Assembly (NCBI GenBank): GCA_937873515.1
Contig: CALMYB010000013.1
Span: 124,001 to 188,000 of the forward strand
Reading direction: 5' to 3'
Length of the DNA stretch: 64,000 bases
From: an uncultured Acidobacteriota bacterium
GTDB lineage: Bacteria > Acidobacteriota > Blastocatellia > Pyrinomonadales > Pyrinomonadaceae
Position numbers and translations under genes: made by a program. The notes under the pieces are model-generated. The model was not told the origin of the DNA, searched no databases, and was given only the letters and a program-made list of their open reading frames with translations. Positions 31,882-40,772 of this stretch are shown here, piece by piece (within the stretch, counting starts at the first letter, position 1; every line of letters starts with the position of its first letter).

Positions 31882-34041
31882 TCAGGCTGCAGCTTCTTCT
31901 TCGTATTCTTCGAGCCTGCGATACAGGGTCTTGCGGCCGATGTCCAGCAAACGCGCCGCTGCGGATTTGTCTCCGGCCGTCATCGCAAGCGTAGCCTCGA
32001 TCAGTTCGCGTTCAACATCTTGCAGCGTCGCGGGAAGTACGAATGAGATGCGCGAACCCTCGCTTACCCTGTGTGAATCGGCCGCGGCCGCCGCACCTAT
32101 CGACGGCGGAAGGTCTTCGACCTCGATCCGGCGGCCTGACGCGATGATCACAGCGCGCTCGATCGCGTTCTCAAGTTCTCGAATGTTCCCGGGCCATGTG
32201 TGTTCGGAGATGGCCGCGAGCGCCGCCCGCGAGATCCCGGAAATATATCTGCCGCTCTTTTTCTTGTATGTTTCGATGAAATGCGTCACGAGCAGCGGAA
32301 TGTCTTCCCGGCGTTCGCGAAGCGTCGGGAGCTGGATCGGAAACACCGAAAGGCGAAAGAAGAGATCGCGTCGGAAGGCTCCGTCAGCGACCGCCTTTTC
32401 GAGATCGACGTTGGTTGCAGCAATGACCCTGACATCGGTCTTAACCGTTCGCCGCCCGCCGACTCTCGTGAACTCACCATCCTGCAAAACACGCAATAGA
32501 CGCACTTGAGCCTGCGGCGACATTTCTCCGATCTCGTCCAGGAAAAGCGTTCCGCCGTCAGCTTCTTCGAACCGGCCGATGCGTTGCGACCTTGCGTCCG
32601 TGAACGCGCCTTTCTCGTGGCCGAACAATTCGCTTTCGAGCAGGGTTTCTGGGATCGCACCGCAATTGATCTTTACAAAGGGCTTATCCTCGCGGCCTGA
32701 GCTGAAGTGGATAAGGTTTGCGATCAATTCCTTTCCTGTCCCCGACTCGCCGCTGATCAAGACCGTCGTCGAAGCGTCCGCAACGCTTAACGCAAGTTCG
32801 ATCGCACGCCGAATTGCCGCCGCCTGGCCGATGATCTCGCCGTGCTTTTGGTGAAGCTCGCTCTTTAACCGAAGCACCTCTGCCGATAGTTGGTCGCGCT
32901 CGAGCGCGGTGCCGATCTGGTCGGCGATGCCTTCGATCAACGCGATGTCGTGGGCCGCGAAGGCGCTTCCGGCACTCCACACAAACCCCAAAAGGCCAAA
33001 GACGCGGCCGCCGACCCGCACCGGCGTAACAAGGGCGGCCTTGCCGTGAAGCTGCTTGTTAAAGAAGAGTCTGATAGCGAACGGCATCTGAGAATCGACG
33101 AGCTTCACCGTCTTCCCATCGCGTATGATGTCGCCTATCGCCCTGAAACTCTCTACGCTCAGAGACTTGTCATGCTGCTCGATCATCTTCATGACCTTGC
33201 CGAGCTTAATGCCCTGCGCCGATTTGAAAGATGCAAGCGAAATGCGCGTTTCCGAGGCATCCAACACGCCTAGCGCACCGTAATCCGCACCGACAAGCCC
33301 GATCGCCCTTTCAAGTACGTCGGCAGCGACTTCCTTGAAATCCGAATGACGATTCAAGGTATTCGCGATCTCAAGAAGCGAGGTCGTGCGGTGGGCTTCC
33401 TTTTCCTGTGCGGCAAAAAGGCTTGTGTATTGATATCCGATCGCCAGCTGACGTGCGATCGATTCGATCAGTTCGACCTCATCATCGAGCCAAACGCGCG
33501 GATTCCGTGTATCGTGCAGTCCTAGCAGGCCGAGAACCTCTTCGCCGCGTATTACCGGAATGATCAAAAGCGAACGCGTATTCAGTGCCGATGCGAGCAT
33601 CTTTACGCCTGGGTCCTTCACCTTCGACGTGTCGTTTATGCGTATGGGTTTTCGGATGTCGATACGTTCGGCAAGCTTGGCCGCATCGATCGGAAGCGTC
33701 AGCCCTTCGCTCCGCGGCACGAGCGGATCGCGTCGCCATTCGTGGCCGATGGTCAATTGCTTATCGCTGTTGAGTTGGATCAGGTCGCAGCGATCCGCGT
33801 CGGTCATGCGGCCGATCTCAGAAACCACTACATTCAGAAATCGCTCAAGATCGATCTTTGTCGGAAGGTCGTGTGAAAGACGCTCGATGATGCCGTCGCG
33901 GGCACCCAGCATTTTGCTACGGCGTTCGCTGCTCAGGGTTTGCGGTTCGACTCCTTCGGCCATTTTCGGAAGCAACAAGCCTTTTTTCGGCTCGGGAGGG
34001 ATGGAAATATCCTGCCCAATCCTAGTTTGGCGCCGAGCCAC
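31882..34041 (-). CDS. Sigma-54-dependent activator with tandem GAF domains (NtrC/NifA type)
   Basis: 719 residues if it starts at the GTG 34041; an ATG at 33963 is a shorter alternative, and neither has a strong ribosome binding site. Two GAF domains occupy about residues 60-215 and 225-385. The AAA+ domain (about 400-640) has GESGTGKELIANLIHF (Walker A), the sigma-54 contact loop in GHEKGAFTDARSQR, GTLFLDEIGEMSPQAQVRLLRVLQ (Walker B) and FRRDLFFRLSVFPIQLP. The loop reads GAFTDA rather than GAFTGA. A Fis-type helix-turn-helix ends the protein (SAAARLLDIGRKTLYRRLEEY). It probably senses a small molecule or redox state through GAF. The stop codon touches the selB start, suggesting co-transcription. 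Confidence 0.92.
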   Translation of the reverse strand: MARRQTRIGQDISIPPEPKKGLLLPKMAEGVEPQTLSSERRSKMLGARDGIIERLSHDLPTKIDLERFLNVVVSEIGRMTDADRCDLIQLNSDKQLTIGHEWRRDPLVPRSEGLTLPIDAAKLAERIDIRKPIRINDTSKVKDPGVKMLASALNTRSLLIIPVIRGEEVLGLLGLHDTRNPRVWLDDEVELIESIARQLAIGYQYTSLFAAQEKEAHRTTSLLEIANTLNRHSDFKEVAADVLERAIGLVGADYGALGVLDASETRISLASFKSAQGIKLGKVMKMIEQHDKSLSVESFRAIGDIIRDGKTVKLVDSQMPFAIRLFFNKQLHGKAALVTPVRVGGRVFGLLGFVWSAGSAFAAHDIALIEGIADQIGTALERDQLSAEVLRLKSELHQKHGEIIGQAAAIRRAIELALSVADASTTVLISGESGTGKELIANLIHFSSGREDKPFVKINCGAIPETLLESELFGHEKGAFTDARSQRIGRFEEADGGTLFLDEIGEMSPQAQVRLLRVLQDGEFTRVGGRRTVKTDVRVIAATNVDLEKAVADGAFRRDLFFRLSVFPIQLPTLRERREDIPLLVTHFIETYKKKSGRYISGISRAALAAISEHTWPGNIRELENAIERAVIIASGRRIEVEDLPPSIGAAAAADSHRVSEGSRISFVLPATLQDVERELIEATLAMTAGDKSAAARLLDIGRKTLYRRLEEYEEEAAA

Positions 34042-34091
34042 AAAATGTCAAGTTGACACACTACGAAGCTTGTGATCTGTGTTGTATTGGC

Positions 34092-34979
34092 TCATTCGTG
34101 CCGTTTCGACGCAGGTGGCGATGAAGTTTTCTCATCCTTTACGACGCGCGGCCGGTCACCTGGATCGGAGGTTTTTGTGTTCGATTGAGGAGTTTTCGAA
34201 TTCGCGGGCATCGAAGAATTTGCGTTCGCACCGTCAACGTTCGCATTTGCGTTGGCGTTCGCATTGCTATTGGTCGGTTTTGAAACGTAATCGACCCGCT
34301 TGGCACCGGCCTGTGCGTCTTCAAGAAGTTCTGCCGCCTCGACGTTGTCTGCATCTAGCTCGACTGCCTTCTTCAGCGCCGCGATCGCCTCGTGGTATTT
34401 TGCGAGCTTTATGCGGATCGCACCGAGCTCCGTCTGGTAGTCGCTGTCATCGGGCTTGAGCTTTACGGCCTTTTCCAAGGCATCTTCGCTCTCGGTGTCC
34501 TTGTTCAGCTTGTTGTAAGCTCGACCGAGAGTGTAATAGGCCGCCGCATCGTCCGGCGAAGCCGCGACCTGCTTCTTGAAGACCTCGACGGCCTTCTCGA
34601 ACATCTTCACGGAATTTGTCTTCTCTTTTGCCTCTTCTTTTGGGATCGGGTCACCCGGAAGCCTTTCGCTTGTCCCGCTATGGCGTGCTTCGACCTCAAG
34701 CAGCGAATATGCAACGCCCATTTTGAAGTATGCCTCGCCAAGATTCGGATCGAGCTCGACAGCACGCTTGAAGGCTTCAATAGCGTTCTCGGTATCGTTC
34801 TCATCAAGGAGTTTATTCCCCTCGGCCAGAGCTGCCGCAGGATCTGTGACGTCAGCGAAAGAACGCAGCTGCGCTGCATTGGAATTCGCATTGGCTCCGT
34901 CGGCGCCGGGCTTGCCGCTGCAGCCTAAGATCAAAAGCGAAAGAACAAATATAGTTAGGAACCCAAAAACACTTCTCAT
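34092..34979 (-). CDS. TPR-repeat lipoprotein with Asn-Ala low-complexity tail
   Basis: 295 residues. Lipoprotein signal with LILGC lipobox, then GANANSN, a TPR array (about 40-205: AALAEGNKLLDENDTENAIEAFKRAVELDPNLGEAYFKMGVAYSLLE, AAYYTLGRAYNKLNKDTESEDALEKAVKLKPDDSDYQTELGAIRIKLAKYHEAIAALKKAVELDADN), and a disordered tail rich in NANANAN and Pro/Ser/Lys. It is likely anchored to a membrane facing the periplasm and acts as an assembly scaffold. It is followed, on the same strand, by nothing close; upstream is the HIT gene 3 bp away, so the two form an operon. Confidence 0.87.
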   Translation of the reverse strand: MRSVFGFLTIFVLSLLILGCSGKPGADGANANSNAAQLRSFADVTDPAAALAEGNKLLDENDTENAIEAFKRAVELDPNLGEAYFKMGVAYSLLEVEARHSGTSERLPGDPIPKEEAKEKTNSVKMFEKAVEVFKKQVAASPDDAAAYYTLGRAYNKLNKDTESEDALEKAVKLKPDDSDYQTELGAIRIKLAKYHEAIAALKKAVELDADNVEAAELLEDAQAGAKRVDYVSKPTNSNANANANANVDGANANSSMPANSKTPQSNTKTSDPGDRPRVVKDEKTSSPPASKRHE

Positions 34980-34982
34980 AAA

Positions 34983-35324
34983 CTAACCAGGCGGAAAAAT
35001 GAACGGCCGGCCCGCAAGCAAATGTACGTGCAGGTGAAAGACCGTTTGTCCGCCGTCCGCGTTCGTGTTTATCACCGTTCGATAGCCGGCATCGGCAAAA
35101 CCTTGCTTTCTTGCAAAATCCGCTGCCGCTATCAAGAGCCTTCCAAGCAGCTGATCTTGAGCACCAGACGCCTTATCGAGCGAATCCAGATGCGTCCGAG
35201 GCAGAACGAGCACGTGTGTCGGCGCCTGCGGTTCGATGTCGCGAATTATCACGCAATCATCGTCCTCATAGAGCTTGGCTGCGGGAATTTCACCGGCAAT
35301 GATCTTGCAAAATAGACAGTCCAT
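34983..35324 (-). CDS. HIT-family nucleotide hydrolase/transferase (HinT-like)
   Basis: 113 residues from the ATG at 35324, which has AAGGAG six bases upstream; a TTG one codon earlier is rejected for that reason. The zinc-site CLFCKIIAGEIPAAK, THVLVLPRTHLDSL and the catalytic HIT triad HLHVHLLAGR are all present. HinT proteins hydrolyse purine nucleoside phosphoramidates and related adenylates in the cytoplasm. The gene lies 64 bp from the end of murA and 3 bp before the TPR lipoprotein on the same strand. Confidence 0.94.
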   Translation of the reverse strand: MDCLFCKIIAGEIPAAKLYEDDDCVIIRDIEPQAPTHVLVLPRTHLDSLDKASGAQDQLLGRLLIAAADFARKQGFADAGYRTVINTNADGGQTVFHLHVHLLAGRPFIFPPG

Positions 35325-35388
35325 CAAAAACTCCTTGTTTGATGCTCAAATGGGGAAATTCCGTCGCCTCGAAAAAAAATTCTGGGAC

Positions 35389-36681
35389 TCAGGCAGATTC
35401 CGCATCGACGGACGACCCCGTGATCCGCTTGATATCCGCCCCCAGCGAGCCCAATTTTCTTACGATCGTCTCATAGCCGCGGTCGATGTGATAGACACGG
35501 TCAATGATGGTTTCGCCCTCGGCGCACAATGCTGCCAGGACAAGCGAAGCACTTGCCCGCAGGTCCGAAGCAAGTATCTTCGCTCCCATCAGCTTCGTCG
35601 GCCCGCGAACGATCGCGGCATGGCCGTTGATCGTGATGTCGGCCCCCATTCGAATGAGTTCCGAAGCGTGCATAAACCGATTCTCGAAGATCGTCTCGAC
35701 GATCTCCGATTCGCCCTCCGCCTGCGTCATCAGAGCCATCACCTGTGCCTGCATATCGGTCGGAAAATCCGGATGTGGTTCGGTCGTTACATTCACAGCC
35801 TTGAGGCCCGTGCCCGCCCGGCGTACGCGAAGCGTCGTCGGGTTAACTTCCTCGATCTCGACGCCTGCTTCGCGGAGCTTGTCGATCACCGCGACAAGAT
35901 GATCAGGGCGGCAGCCTCGGATCTCAAGCTCTCCGCCGGTGATCGCGGCGGCAACGATGAACGTGCCGGTCTCGATCCTGTCGGGAATTATCGTGTGCTC
36001 GGCACCGCTGAGGCTCTCGACGCCTTCGATCGTGAGTTCGCTCGTGCCTGCGCCTTTGATGCGTGCTCCCATCTTGTTGAGAAGCTCGGCAAGATCGTCG
36101 ATCTCGGGCTCGCGCGCCGCATTTTTGATGACCGTCGTGCCATCGGCAAGCGAAGCCGCCATCATCACGTTCTCGGTGCCCGTAACGGTGACCTTTTCAA
36201 AGTCGATGACCGCTCCTTTCAGACGTCCTTTTGGTGCCGTGGCGACGACATCGCCCGATTCGAGCGAAACGTGTGCCCCTAGGGCCTCGAACGCCTTTAG
36301 ATGAAGGTCTATCGGCCGCGTTCCGATAGCGCAGCCGCCGGGAAGGCTCACTTTCGCCCTTCCGAATCGCGCAAGCAGCGGCCCAAGCGCAAGGACGCTC
36401 GCGCGCATCGTTTTGACAAGCTCGTATGGGGCTTCGAAAATATCGACGTTCGCGGCGTTGACCTTGTGCGTGCGAAGTTCGGGCGTAAGCACCGTCGCAC
36501 CAAGGTCCTCGAGCAGGCGCCGCTGCGTAATAAGGTCTTTGACGTAGGGAACATTGTGAAGAGTTACCGTTTCAGCGGTCAGCAATGTCGCCGCCAAACA
36601 CGGCAACGCAGAATTCTTCGCCCCGCTGATCTCGATCTTTCCTCGGAGCGGAGCGCCGCCCCTGATCAAAAATTTATCCAT
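35389..36681 (-). CDS. murA: UDP-N-acetylglucosamine 1-carboxyvinyltransferase MurA
   Basis: 430 residues, full length. It starts [33 protein letters not shown], has the catalytic Cys117 in [13 protein letters not shown] (fosfomycin-sensitive form), and GRVPIDLH-type sequence at [17 protein letters not shown]. The second inside-out alpha/beta barrel has [24 protein letters not shown] and [23 protein letters not shown]. MurA transfers enolpyruvate from PEP to UDP-GlcNAc, the first committed step of peptidoglycan synthesis. A promoter with TATAAG lies 21 bp upstream of the start. Confidence 0.97.
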   Translation of the reverse strand: MDKFLIRGGAPLRGKIEISGAKNSALPCLAATLLTAETVTLHNVPYVKDLITQRRLLEDLGATVLTPELRTHKVNAANVDIFEAPYELVKTMRASVLALGPLLARFGRAKVSLPGGCAIGTRPIDLHLKAFEALGAHVSLESGDVVATAPKGRLKGAVIDFEKVTVTGTENVMMAASLADGTTVIKNAAREPEIDDLAELLNKMGARIKGAGTSELTIEGVESLSGAEHTIIPDRIETGTFIVAAAITGGELEIRGCRPDHLVAVIDKLREAGVEIEEVNPTTLRVRRAGTGLKAVNVTTEPHPDFPTDMQAQVMALMTQAEGESEIVETIFENRFMHASELIRMGADITINGHAAIVRGPTKLMGAKILASDLRASASLVLAALCAEGETIIDRVYHIDRGYETIVRKLGSLGADIKRITGSSVDAESA

Positions 36682-36701
36682 TCCGTAAACTCTAAGGTAT
36701 T

Positions 36702-36731
36702 CTTATACGTATCAGCAAAATAAGTTATCAA
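36702..36731 (-). promoter_or_regulatory. Predicted murA promoter
   Basis: On the minus strand TTGATA (36731-36726) and TATAAG (36707-36702) are 18 bp apart, pointing to murA, whose ATG is at 36681. Confidence 0.55.
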
Positions 36732-36759
36732 AAGTAACCGCGTTTTTCGAGGCGGGCGA

Positions 36760-36929
36760 TCCGATTGGGTGTTAATATCAATTGTAATTACATCAAACTC
36801 GCCGCTGGCGCGAATCATCCAAATATCAGGTTCAGGTAAGGTCTAGAGTGTGGTTAGCTTTCGACCATGTGTCGCCCGAACCACTCACGCCGGCGGGTTG
36901 CCCTCCTACCCGCCGGCCTTTTATTTTTA
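36760..36929 (+). ncRNA. Candidate small RNA with an intrinsic terminator
   Basis: The 245-bp gap between murA and the DinB-like gene has no coding frame but is structured on the + strand. GTGGTT (36850-36855) pairs with AACCAC (36879-36884), and inside it CGAC (36862-36865) pairs with GTCG (36871-36874). A 10-bp GC stem follows (36889-36898 with 36908-36917) with TTTTATTTTT immediately after. No gene on the + strand ends near here, so the terminator would end an independent transcript. A clear promoter was not found; the 5' end is a guess. Confidence 0.4.
36889..36928 (+). terminator. Strong intrinsic terminator, + strand
   Basis: GCCGGCGGGT and ACCCGCCGGC form a perfect 10-bp stem with a 9-nt loop, followed by CTTTTATTTTT. 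The T run is on the + strand only. Its end overlaps the last codon of the minus-strand DinB-like gene. Confidence 0.8.
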
Positions 36930-37466
36930 GCGGATCTTTCCGAGAATTGCCCGAGCCTGGGCAACGTGCCGCATTTCGTGCCCGTTGCGGATAACCATCC
37001 ATTCCGGGGCGGTTAGGTTTCCCAAATATGGATGCGGGATGTGATGTTGGGAAAGATCGGCTTTCTCTATACGCTCCCGAAGGCCGATCAGGCCCAAGAG
37101 CGAGTCTTCGAGCCGCCGAACGCTGTCAGGGATCGGGATGTCGCCCGACGGTAGAACCCGATCAGGCGCCGTTAGCTTTGATGATGCAAACTCGCTGAGC
37201 GTCGCTGAAAAACCGCTTGAGATCGCTAGCGGCGGCAATGCATCGCCATTCGTGGCCTTCTCCGCCTTTGCCACAAGCTTCTCGACGACCCACAGGATCT
37301 GATCATCAACGAGCGACATATGCTCAAATACGCTGCGCAGCGTCCAAGTCGCGCCGTCGGCAAGCACGGCGGATTCTTCTGCCGAGATCGAATCTGCGAG
37401 TTCTATTGTGTCTTTTCGCACGGTATCGGCCGTTGCGTAGATATCCGCGATAGAGTTGAATCGCAT
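36927..37466 (-). CDS. DinB-like four-helix protein
   Basis: 179 residues from the ATG at 37466, two bases after the stop of the upstream lipoprotein gene; a longer opening from 37520 would overlap that gene. The pattern WTLRSVFEHMSLVDDQILWVVEKL and a final LTAPEWMVIRNGHEMRHVAQARAIL with spaced histidines fits the DinB/DfsA superfamily of metal-binding helical bundles, some of which are thiol-dependent transferases. The specific reaction is unknown. It is the last gene of a minus-strand cluster with the lipoprotein and the M61 peptidase. Confidence 0.75.
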   Translation of the reverse strand: MRFNSIADIYATADTVRKDTIELADSISAEESAVLADGATWTLRSVFEHMSLVDDQILWVVEKLVAKAEKATNGDALPPLAISSGFSATLSEFASSKLTAPDRVLPSGDIPIPDSVRRLEDSLLGLIGLRERIEKADLSQHHIPHPYLGNLTAPEWMVIRNGHEMRHVAQARAILGKIR

Positions 37467-37468
37467 AG

Positions 37469-38800
37469 CTATTTTTGCTGTGCGGCTGTGGGCTGGCCGG
37501 AAAGGATGAGGCGATGCCATCTGGCAAAGCTCGTAACGCTTTCGGCATCATTCTGCATACGCTTTATGAACGCCGTTCGAAAATAGATGAGTTCCGGCTG
37601 CGGCCATTCCACCTGGACGATCGGGTTGAACGACACCAAAGTCTTTGGATCCGGCAAAGTCGTCGTCGAAAGATCCGGAGTAGGCGTTTGGGCCGCATTC
37701 GCGTTCGCATTTGCCTCCTGTCCCTGGAGCTTTAATTGCTGTTCACGGTCGAAGGCCTGCGAAGACAGAAGAAGCTGATTCCGGAGCGGTATAGCCGCTT
37801 GGGTCGGCGTCGTGCCGACCACATCATAGATCCGTATCTGCGTGTCAAACGCCGTAACGACCTTTGTCGAATCTGGCGAGAAGACAGGCCGCACGGCGGT
37901 CAAATTGTCATCAAGGCGCCGTTCGCGTCCGTTGGTCTCAACAACACGGAGCCTTCCGACAGGTGTCCATGATTCCCCTTTCATCGCCGCCAAGCCGTCG
38001 AAATATTCCCATTCTCGCGACGTTATGGCAAGAGCCGCAACCATCGAGCTGTCCGGGGCCCAATCATAGTAGAAATAGATCAAGCCTTCGGTCTGAGTGA
38101 TCGGCTTTACGCCGGTTCCGTCGGCCTCGCTGACATATATCTGCTCAGTGCCGAAGGTGAGGATGCCTTTCGGGGCTTCGGGTGTCCCGCCTGCAGCAGG
38201 TTGTGTCTCTGGCGTCGGAGTTGCCTCGATCGTAGGTTCCAGTGCGGCGCTCGGCGAAGCTTCCGGATGTGGCGACTTTGCCGTGCTTGGGGAAGCCCCC
38301 GGAGAAGGCGAAGGTGTCGGCGCCGCACGCCGCGTCATCGCAACGAATGCTGCCTTTGCCGAGTTCGGCGACCATGAGATCGCGTCGGGAAAATGCACCG
38401 CCATCGAATCCGACGAGATCTTGCGGACAAGCTTGCCGTCGGGTGCGTAAACATCCAGCCGATACTCTGATGCTTGATCTGCTGCAGCTCGATAAACCGC
38501 CAGAACGTGCTTCTTGTCAGGCGACGTGATCGTGCGATCCAGCGATTCGCCCGGTCGGTTCTGATCAAAATCTGCCTGCACCGCTGCGTTCTTCTCTTCG
38601 GCGGCATTGACAGGAAGCTGCGGTGCCGGGACATCGGCTTCGTAGCGATAATTGAGTCTTACAGCAGGAAGATCCACGATCGGGGATACAGTTGCACCAT
38701 TCTTTGCGGCGGGTCCGCCACACGCTGCAAAGATCGCCGAAATGGCTGCCAAAGCAGCAAGCGGCTTAGTTTTTATTACCCAACAATTACTGAGCCGCAT
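37469..38800 (-). CDS. Lipoprotein with beta-propeller-like (TolB/WD40-type) repeats
   Basis: 443 residues. A lipoprotein signal ends in IFAAC. Propeller-like strands appear at RTITSPDKKHVLAVYR, DAISWSPNSAKAAFVAM, DWAPDSSMVAALAI and AVRPVFSPDSTKVVTAFDTQIRIYD; the repeated SPDS/SPNS turns are typical of TolB-like propellers. A central Pro/Ser/Ala/Glu-rich linker (PTPSPSPGASPS ... EATPTPETQPAAGG) and a NANANAA spacer split the domain. It is probably membrane-anchored on the periplasmic side. The start codon lies inside the end of the M61 gene (14-bp overlap), and the DinB-like gene follows after 2 bp, so the three form one unit. No substrate can be proposed. Confidence 0.75.
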   Translation of the reverse strand: MRLSNCWVIKTKPLAALAAISAIFAACGGPAAKNGATVSPIVDLPAVRLNYRYEADVPAPQLPVNAAEEKNAAVQADFDQNRPGESLDRTITSPDKKHVLAVYRAAADQASEYRLDVYAPDGKLVRKISSDSMAVHFPDAISWSPNSAKAAFVAMTRRAAPTPSPSPGASPSTAKSPHPEASPSAALEPTIEATPTPETQPAAGGTPEAPKGILTFGTEQIYVSEADGTGVKPITQTEGLIYFYYDWAPDSSMVAALAITSREWEYFDGLAAMKGESWTPVGRLRVVETNGRERRLDDNLTAVRPVFSPDSTKVVTAFDTQIRIYDVVGTTPTQAAIPLRNQLLLSSQAFDREQQLKLQGQEANANANAAQTPTPDLSTTTLPDPKTLVSFNPIVQVEWPQPELIYFRTAFIKRMQNDAESVTSFARWHRLILSGQPTAAQQK

Positions 38801-40652
38801 TTAGGTATTGCTTTTCGAGCGTTTGCTGCTCGGCAGTCGGATTCGCCATTTGAGAAATGCTGTACATCTTTCGCGGATCCGAACCAAGCGTGATCTCGAT
38901 ATCGCGCAGTTTATCGAACCGGAAGATCGTCAGCTTGATCTTATCTCCGACCTTCTTGTTCGCCGTCCACGTCGAAAGGAATGAGTTCGTCGCGCGATAC
39001 CCGTCAACAGCAACGATCTGATCGCCCGTGTTCAGGCCCTGTTCATACGCTGGCGAACCTGCCGGGATCGCTTTCACGGTCAAATTACCGTTCGCCTCGC
39101 TCAATTCGGCTCCAAGATAAGGCTTGCCGCCGCCGCTCGCTGCAAGCGACAGGCCGATGCCGTTCAGGAATGAGTTCCAGTCAACTTCGGCCGTGCCGCG
39201 GACGTACTTCGAGAAAAAGTCGTCTAGCGAAACACCGGCCGCAACTTCGGCCAAATGCTGATAGTCTGCCGGAGTGTAATTCCTCCCCTTCTTATAAAAG
39301 TCGTTGTAGAGGGCACGCATGACATCGTCGAGCGACTTCGTGCCTTTGCTCGCCTCACGGATCTTAAGGTCGAGCATCATATTTACGAGTTCGCCCTTAT
39401 CGTAGTACGAGATCTGATTGTTCACCGAGTTCTCGTCTTGACGGTAATATTTGATCCATGCGTCAAAGCTTGAGTATTCCAGGCTCTGTTCGAAACGGCC
39501 CGGAATTGCCTCAAGACGACGGATCGAATCGGCCTTTCCGGCCAGATATTCCTGCGGCGAAATAAGGCCGGCTCGCAACAACAGAAGGCCCGAAAAATAT
39601 TCGGTCCCGCCTTCGGCGACCCAAAGCAGCCGCGTGTAATTTTCATTCTCGTAGTCGAACGGCCCTAGAGCATCGGGGCGAATTCGTTTGACGTTGAACG
39701 CATGGAAATACTCGTGTGCCACGAGGCCGAGAAAGCCTGTAAGCCTTGCCTGCGGCTTGAAGCCCCAACGGTTGAACTGCAATGCGGTCGAGTTCAGGTG
39801 TTCGAGGCCGCCGCCGCCGCGAAGATTCACGATGAACGTGTAATTATCGTACGGAAGTTCGCCGAAGATCTTATAAGCTTCCTCGACGATCTTTGTCACG
39901 TCTGCCGCGATCGCAGGACCGTCATAATTTCCTTCACCGCTGAAAACGAGCCGATGCGGCTTGCCCTCGACCGTGAAATCGAACTCCGTGAAGTTGCTCA
40001 CCTCGAACGGCGAATCGAATAGAACGTCGAAATTCGGCGCCTTGAACGTGTTCTTCGACCCTGCGGCCTGCGGCAGTCCGGTCGCGATCTTCCAGTCGCC
40101 ATAAGGGTTCACGGTGATCGTCGATGGAGCCGCAAGCTGGCCTTTGATGAACATCAGCGTAGCGGCATTGTTCCAGAAGGCATGATCGCTGTTGACCTCG
40201 TTCGTGCGAACCGTAAGCTCGTTCGCATAGACGCGATAGGTCGCGTTTATCTCTTTTGCACCGTTGGTCTTGACCGTCCATGTATTCTTCGATGTTTTCT
40301 GCCATGCGAGGTCTCCACCGGAGCTGCTCTTTACATCAAAATCCTGAACGTGCCTTGCATATTCGCGGATCAAATAGCTGCCCGGAGTCCAAACGGGCAT
40401 CTTGAGGTCGAGAGCTTCGGGCATTTGGTCCCATTTGACGTTCACCTGGACTTCGAGCAAATGCGTCCAGGGCTTTGACATGCCGACCGTGAAGGCTATT
40501 TCCGGCAGAGCGGCGGCCAAGGCCGTTGTCGCAGGCTTTTCTTGTGGTTTCTTCTGCTTCTTTTGTGCGGTTACATCGTGCTGCATAAAGAGAATTGCTA
40601 ACGAGAGAGCGGCGACGAACGTAAGAGTCGCTTTTTTGATTTTTTGCGCCAT
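38787..40652 (-). CDS. M61 glycyl-aminopeptidase family protein with PDZ domain
   Basis: About 621 residues from the ATG at 40652, which follows GAAG and opens a good signal peptide (KKATLTFVAALSLAILFMQ); an ATG at 40670 would add six residues. An N-terminal beta domain (about 45-215, with KMPVWTPGSYLIREYARHVQDF) precedes the catalytic part with GLVAHEYFHAFNVKRIRP, whose HEYFH binds zinc, and LLWVAEGGTEYFSGLLL with the third ligand Glu. A C-terminal PDZ domain (about 510-600) has GSPAYEQGLNTGDQIVAVDGY. This matches the M61 order. It should cleave short peptides in the periplasm. The 3' end overlaps the lipoprotein gene. Confidence 0.93.
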   Translation of the reverse strand: MAQKIKKATLTFVAALSLAILFMQHDVTAQKKQKKPQEKPATTALAAALPEIAFTVGMSKPWTHLLEVQVNVKWDQMPEALDLKMPVWTPGSYLIREYARHVQDFDVKSSSGGDLAWQKTSKNTWTVKTNGAKEINATYRVYANELTVRTNEVNSDHAFWNNAATLMFIKGQLAAPSTITVNPYGDWKIATGLPQAAGSKNTFKAPNFDVLFDSPFEVSNFTEFDFTVEGKPHRLVFSGEGNYDGPAIAADVTKIVEEAYKIFGELPYDNYTFIVNLRGGGGLEHLNSTALQFNRWGFKPQARLTGFLGLVAHEYFHAFNVKRIRPDALGPFDYENENYTRLLWVAEGGTEYFSGLLLLRAGLISPQEYLAGKADSIRRLEAIPGRFEQSLEYSSFDAWIKYYRQDENSVNNQISYYDKGELVNMMLDLKIREASKGTKSLDDVMRALYNDFYKKGRNYTPADYQHLAEVAAGVSLDDFFSKYVRGTAEVDWNSFLNGIGLSLAASGGGKPYLGAELSEANGNLTVKAIPAGSPAYEQGLNTGDQIVAVDGYRATNSFLSTWTANKKVGDKIKLTIFRFDKLRDIEITLGSDPRKMYSISQMANPTAEQQTLEKQYLNAAQ

Positions 40653-40772
40653 GATTCTTCGAAGATCCATTTTGGGTGCTAATGTAGTTTGTGTAGTTTA
40701 CAATAATCAGCCCGAAATGGTCAGCTTGCCGCGACAAGGTTTTGCAGGCGAAGGGCAAAAGAACTTCTTCAA

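Noticed and set aside
36760..36929. RNase P, SRP, tmRNA or 6S RNA in the murA upstream gap
   Set aside because: Length and hairpins do not match the conserved cores of these RNAs.
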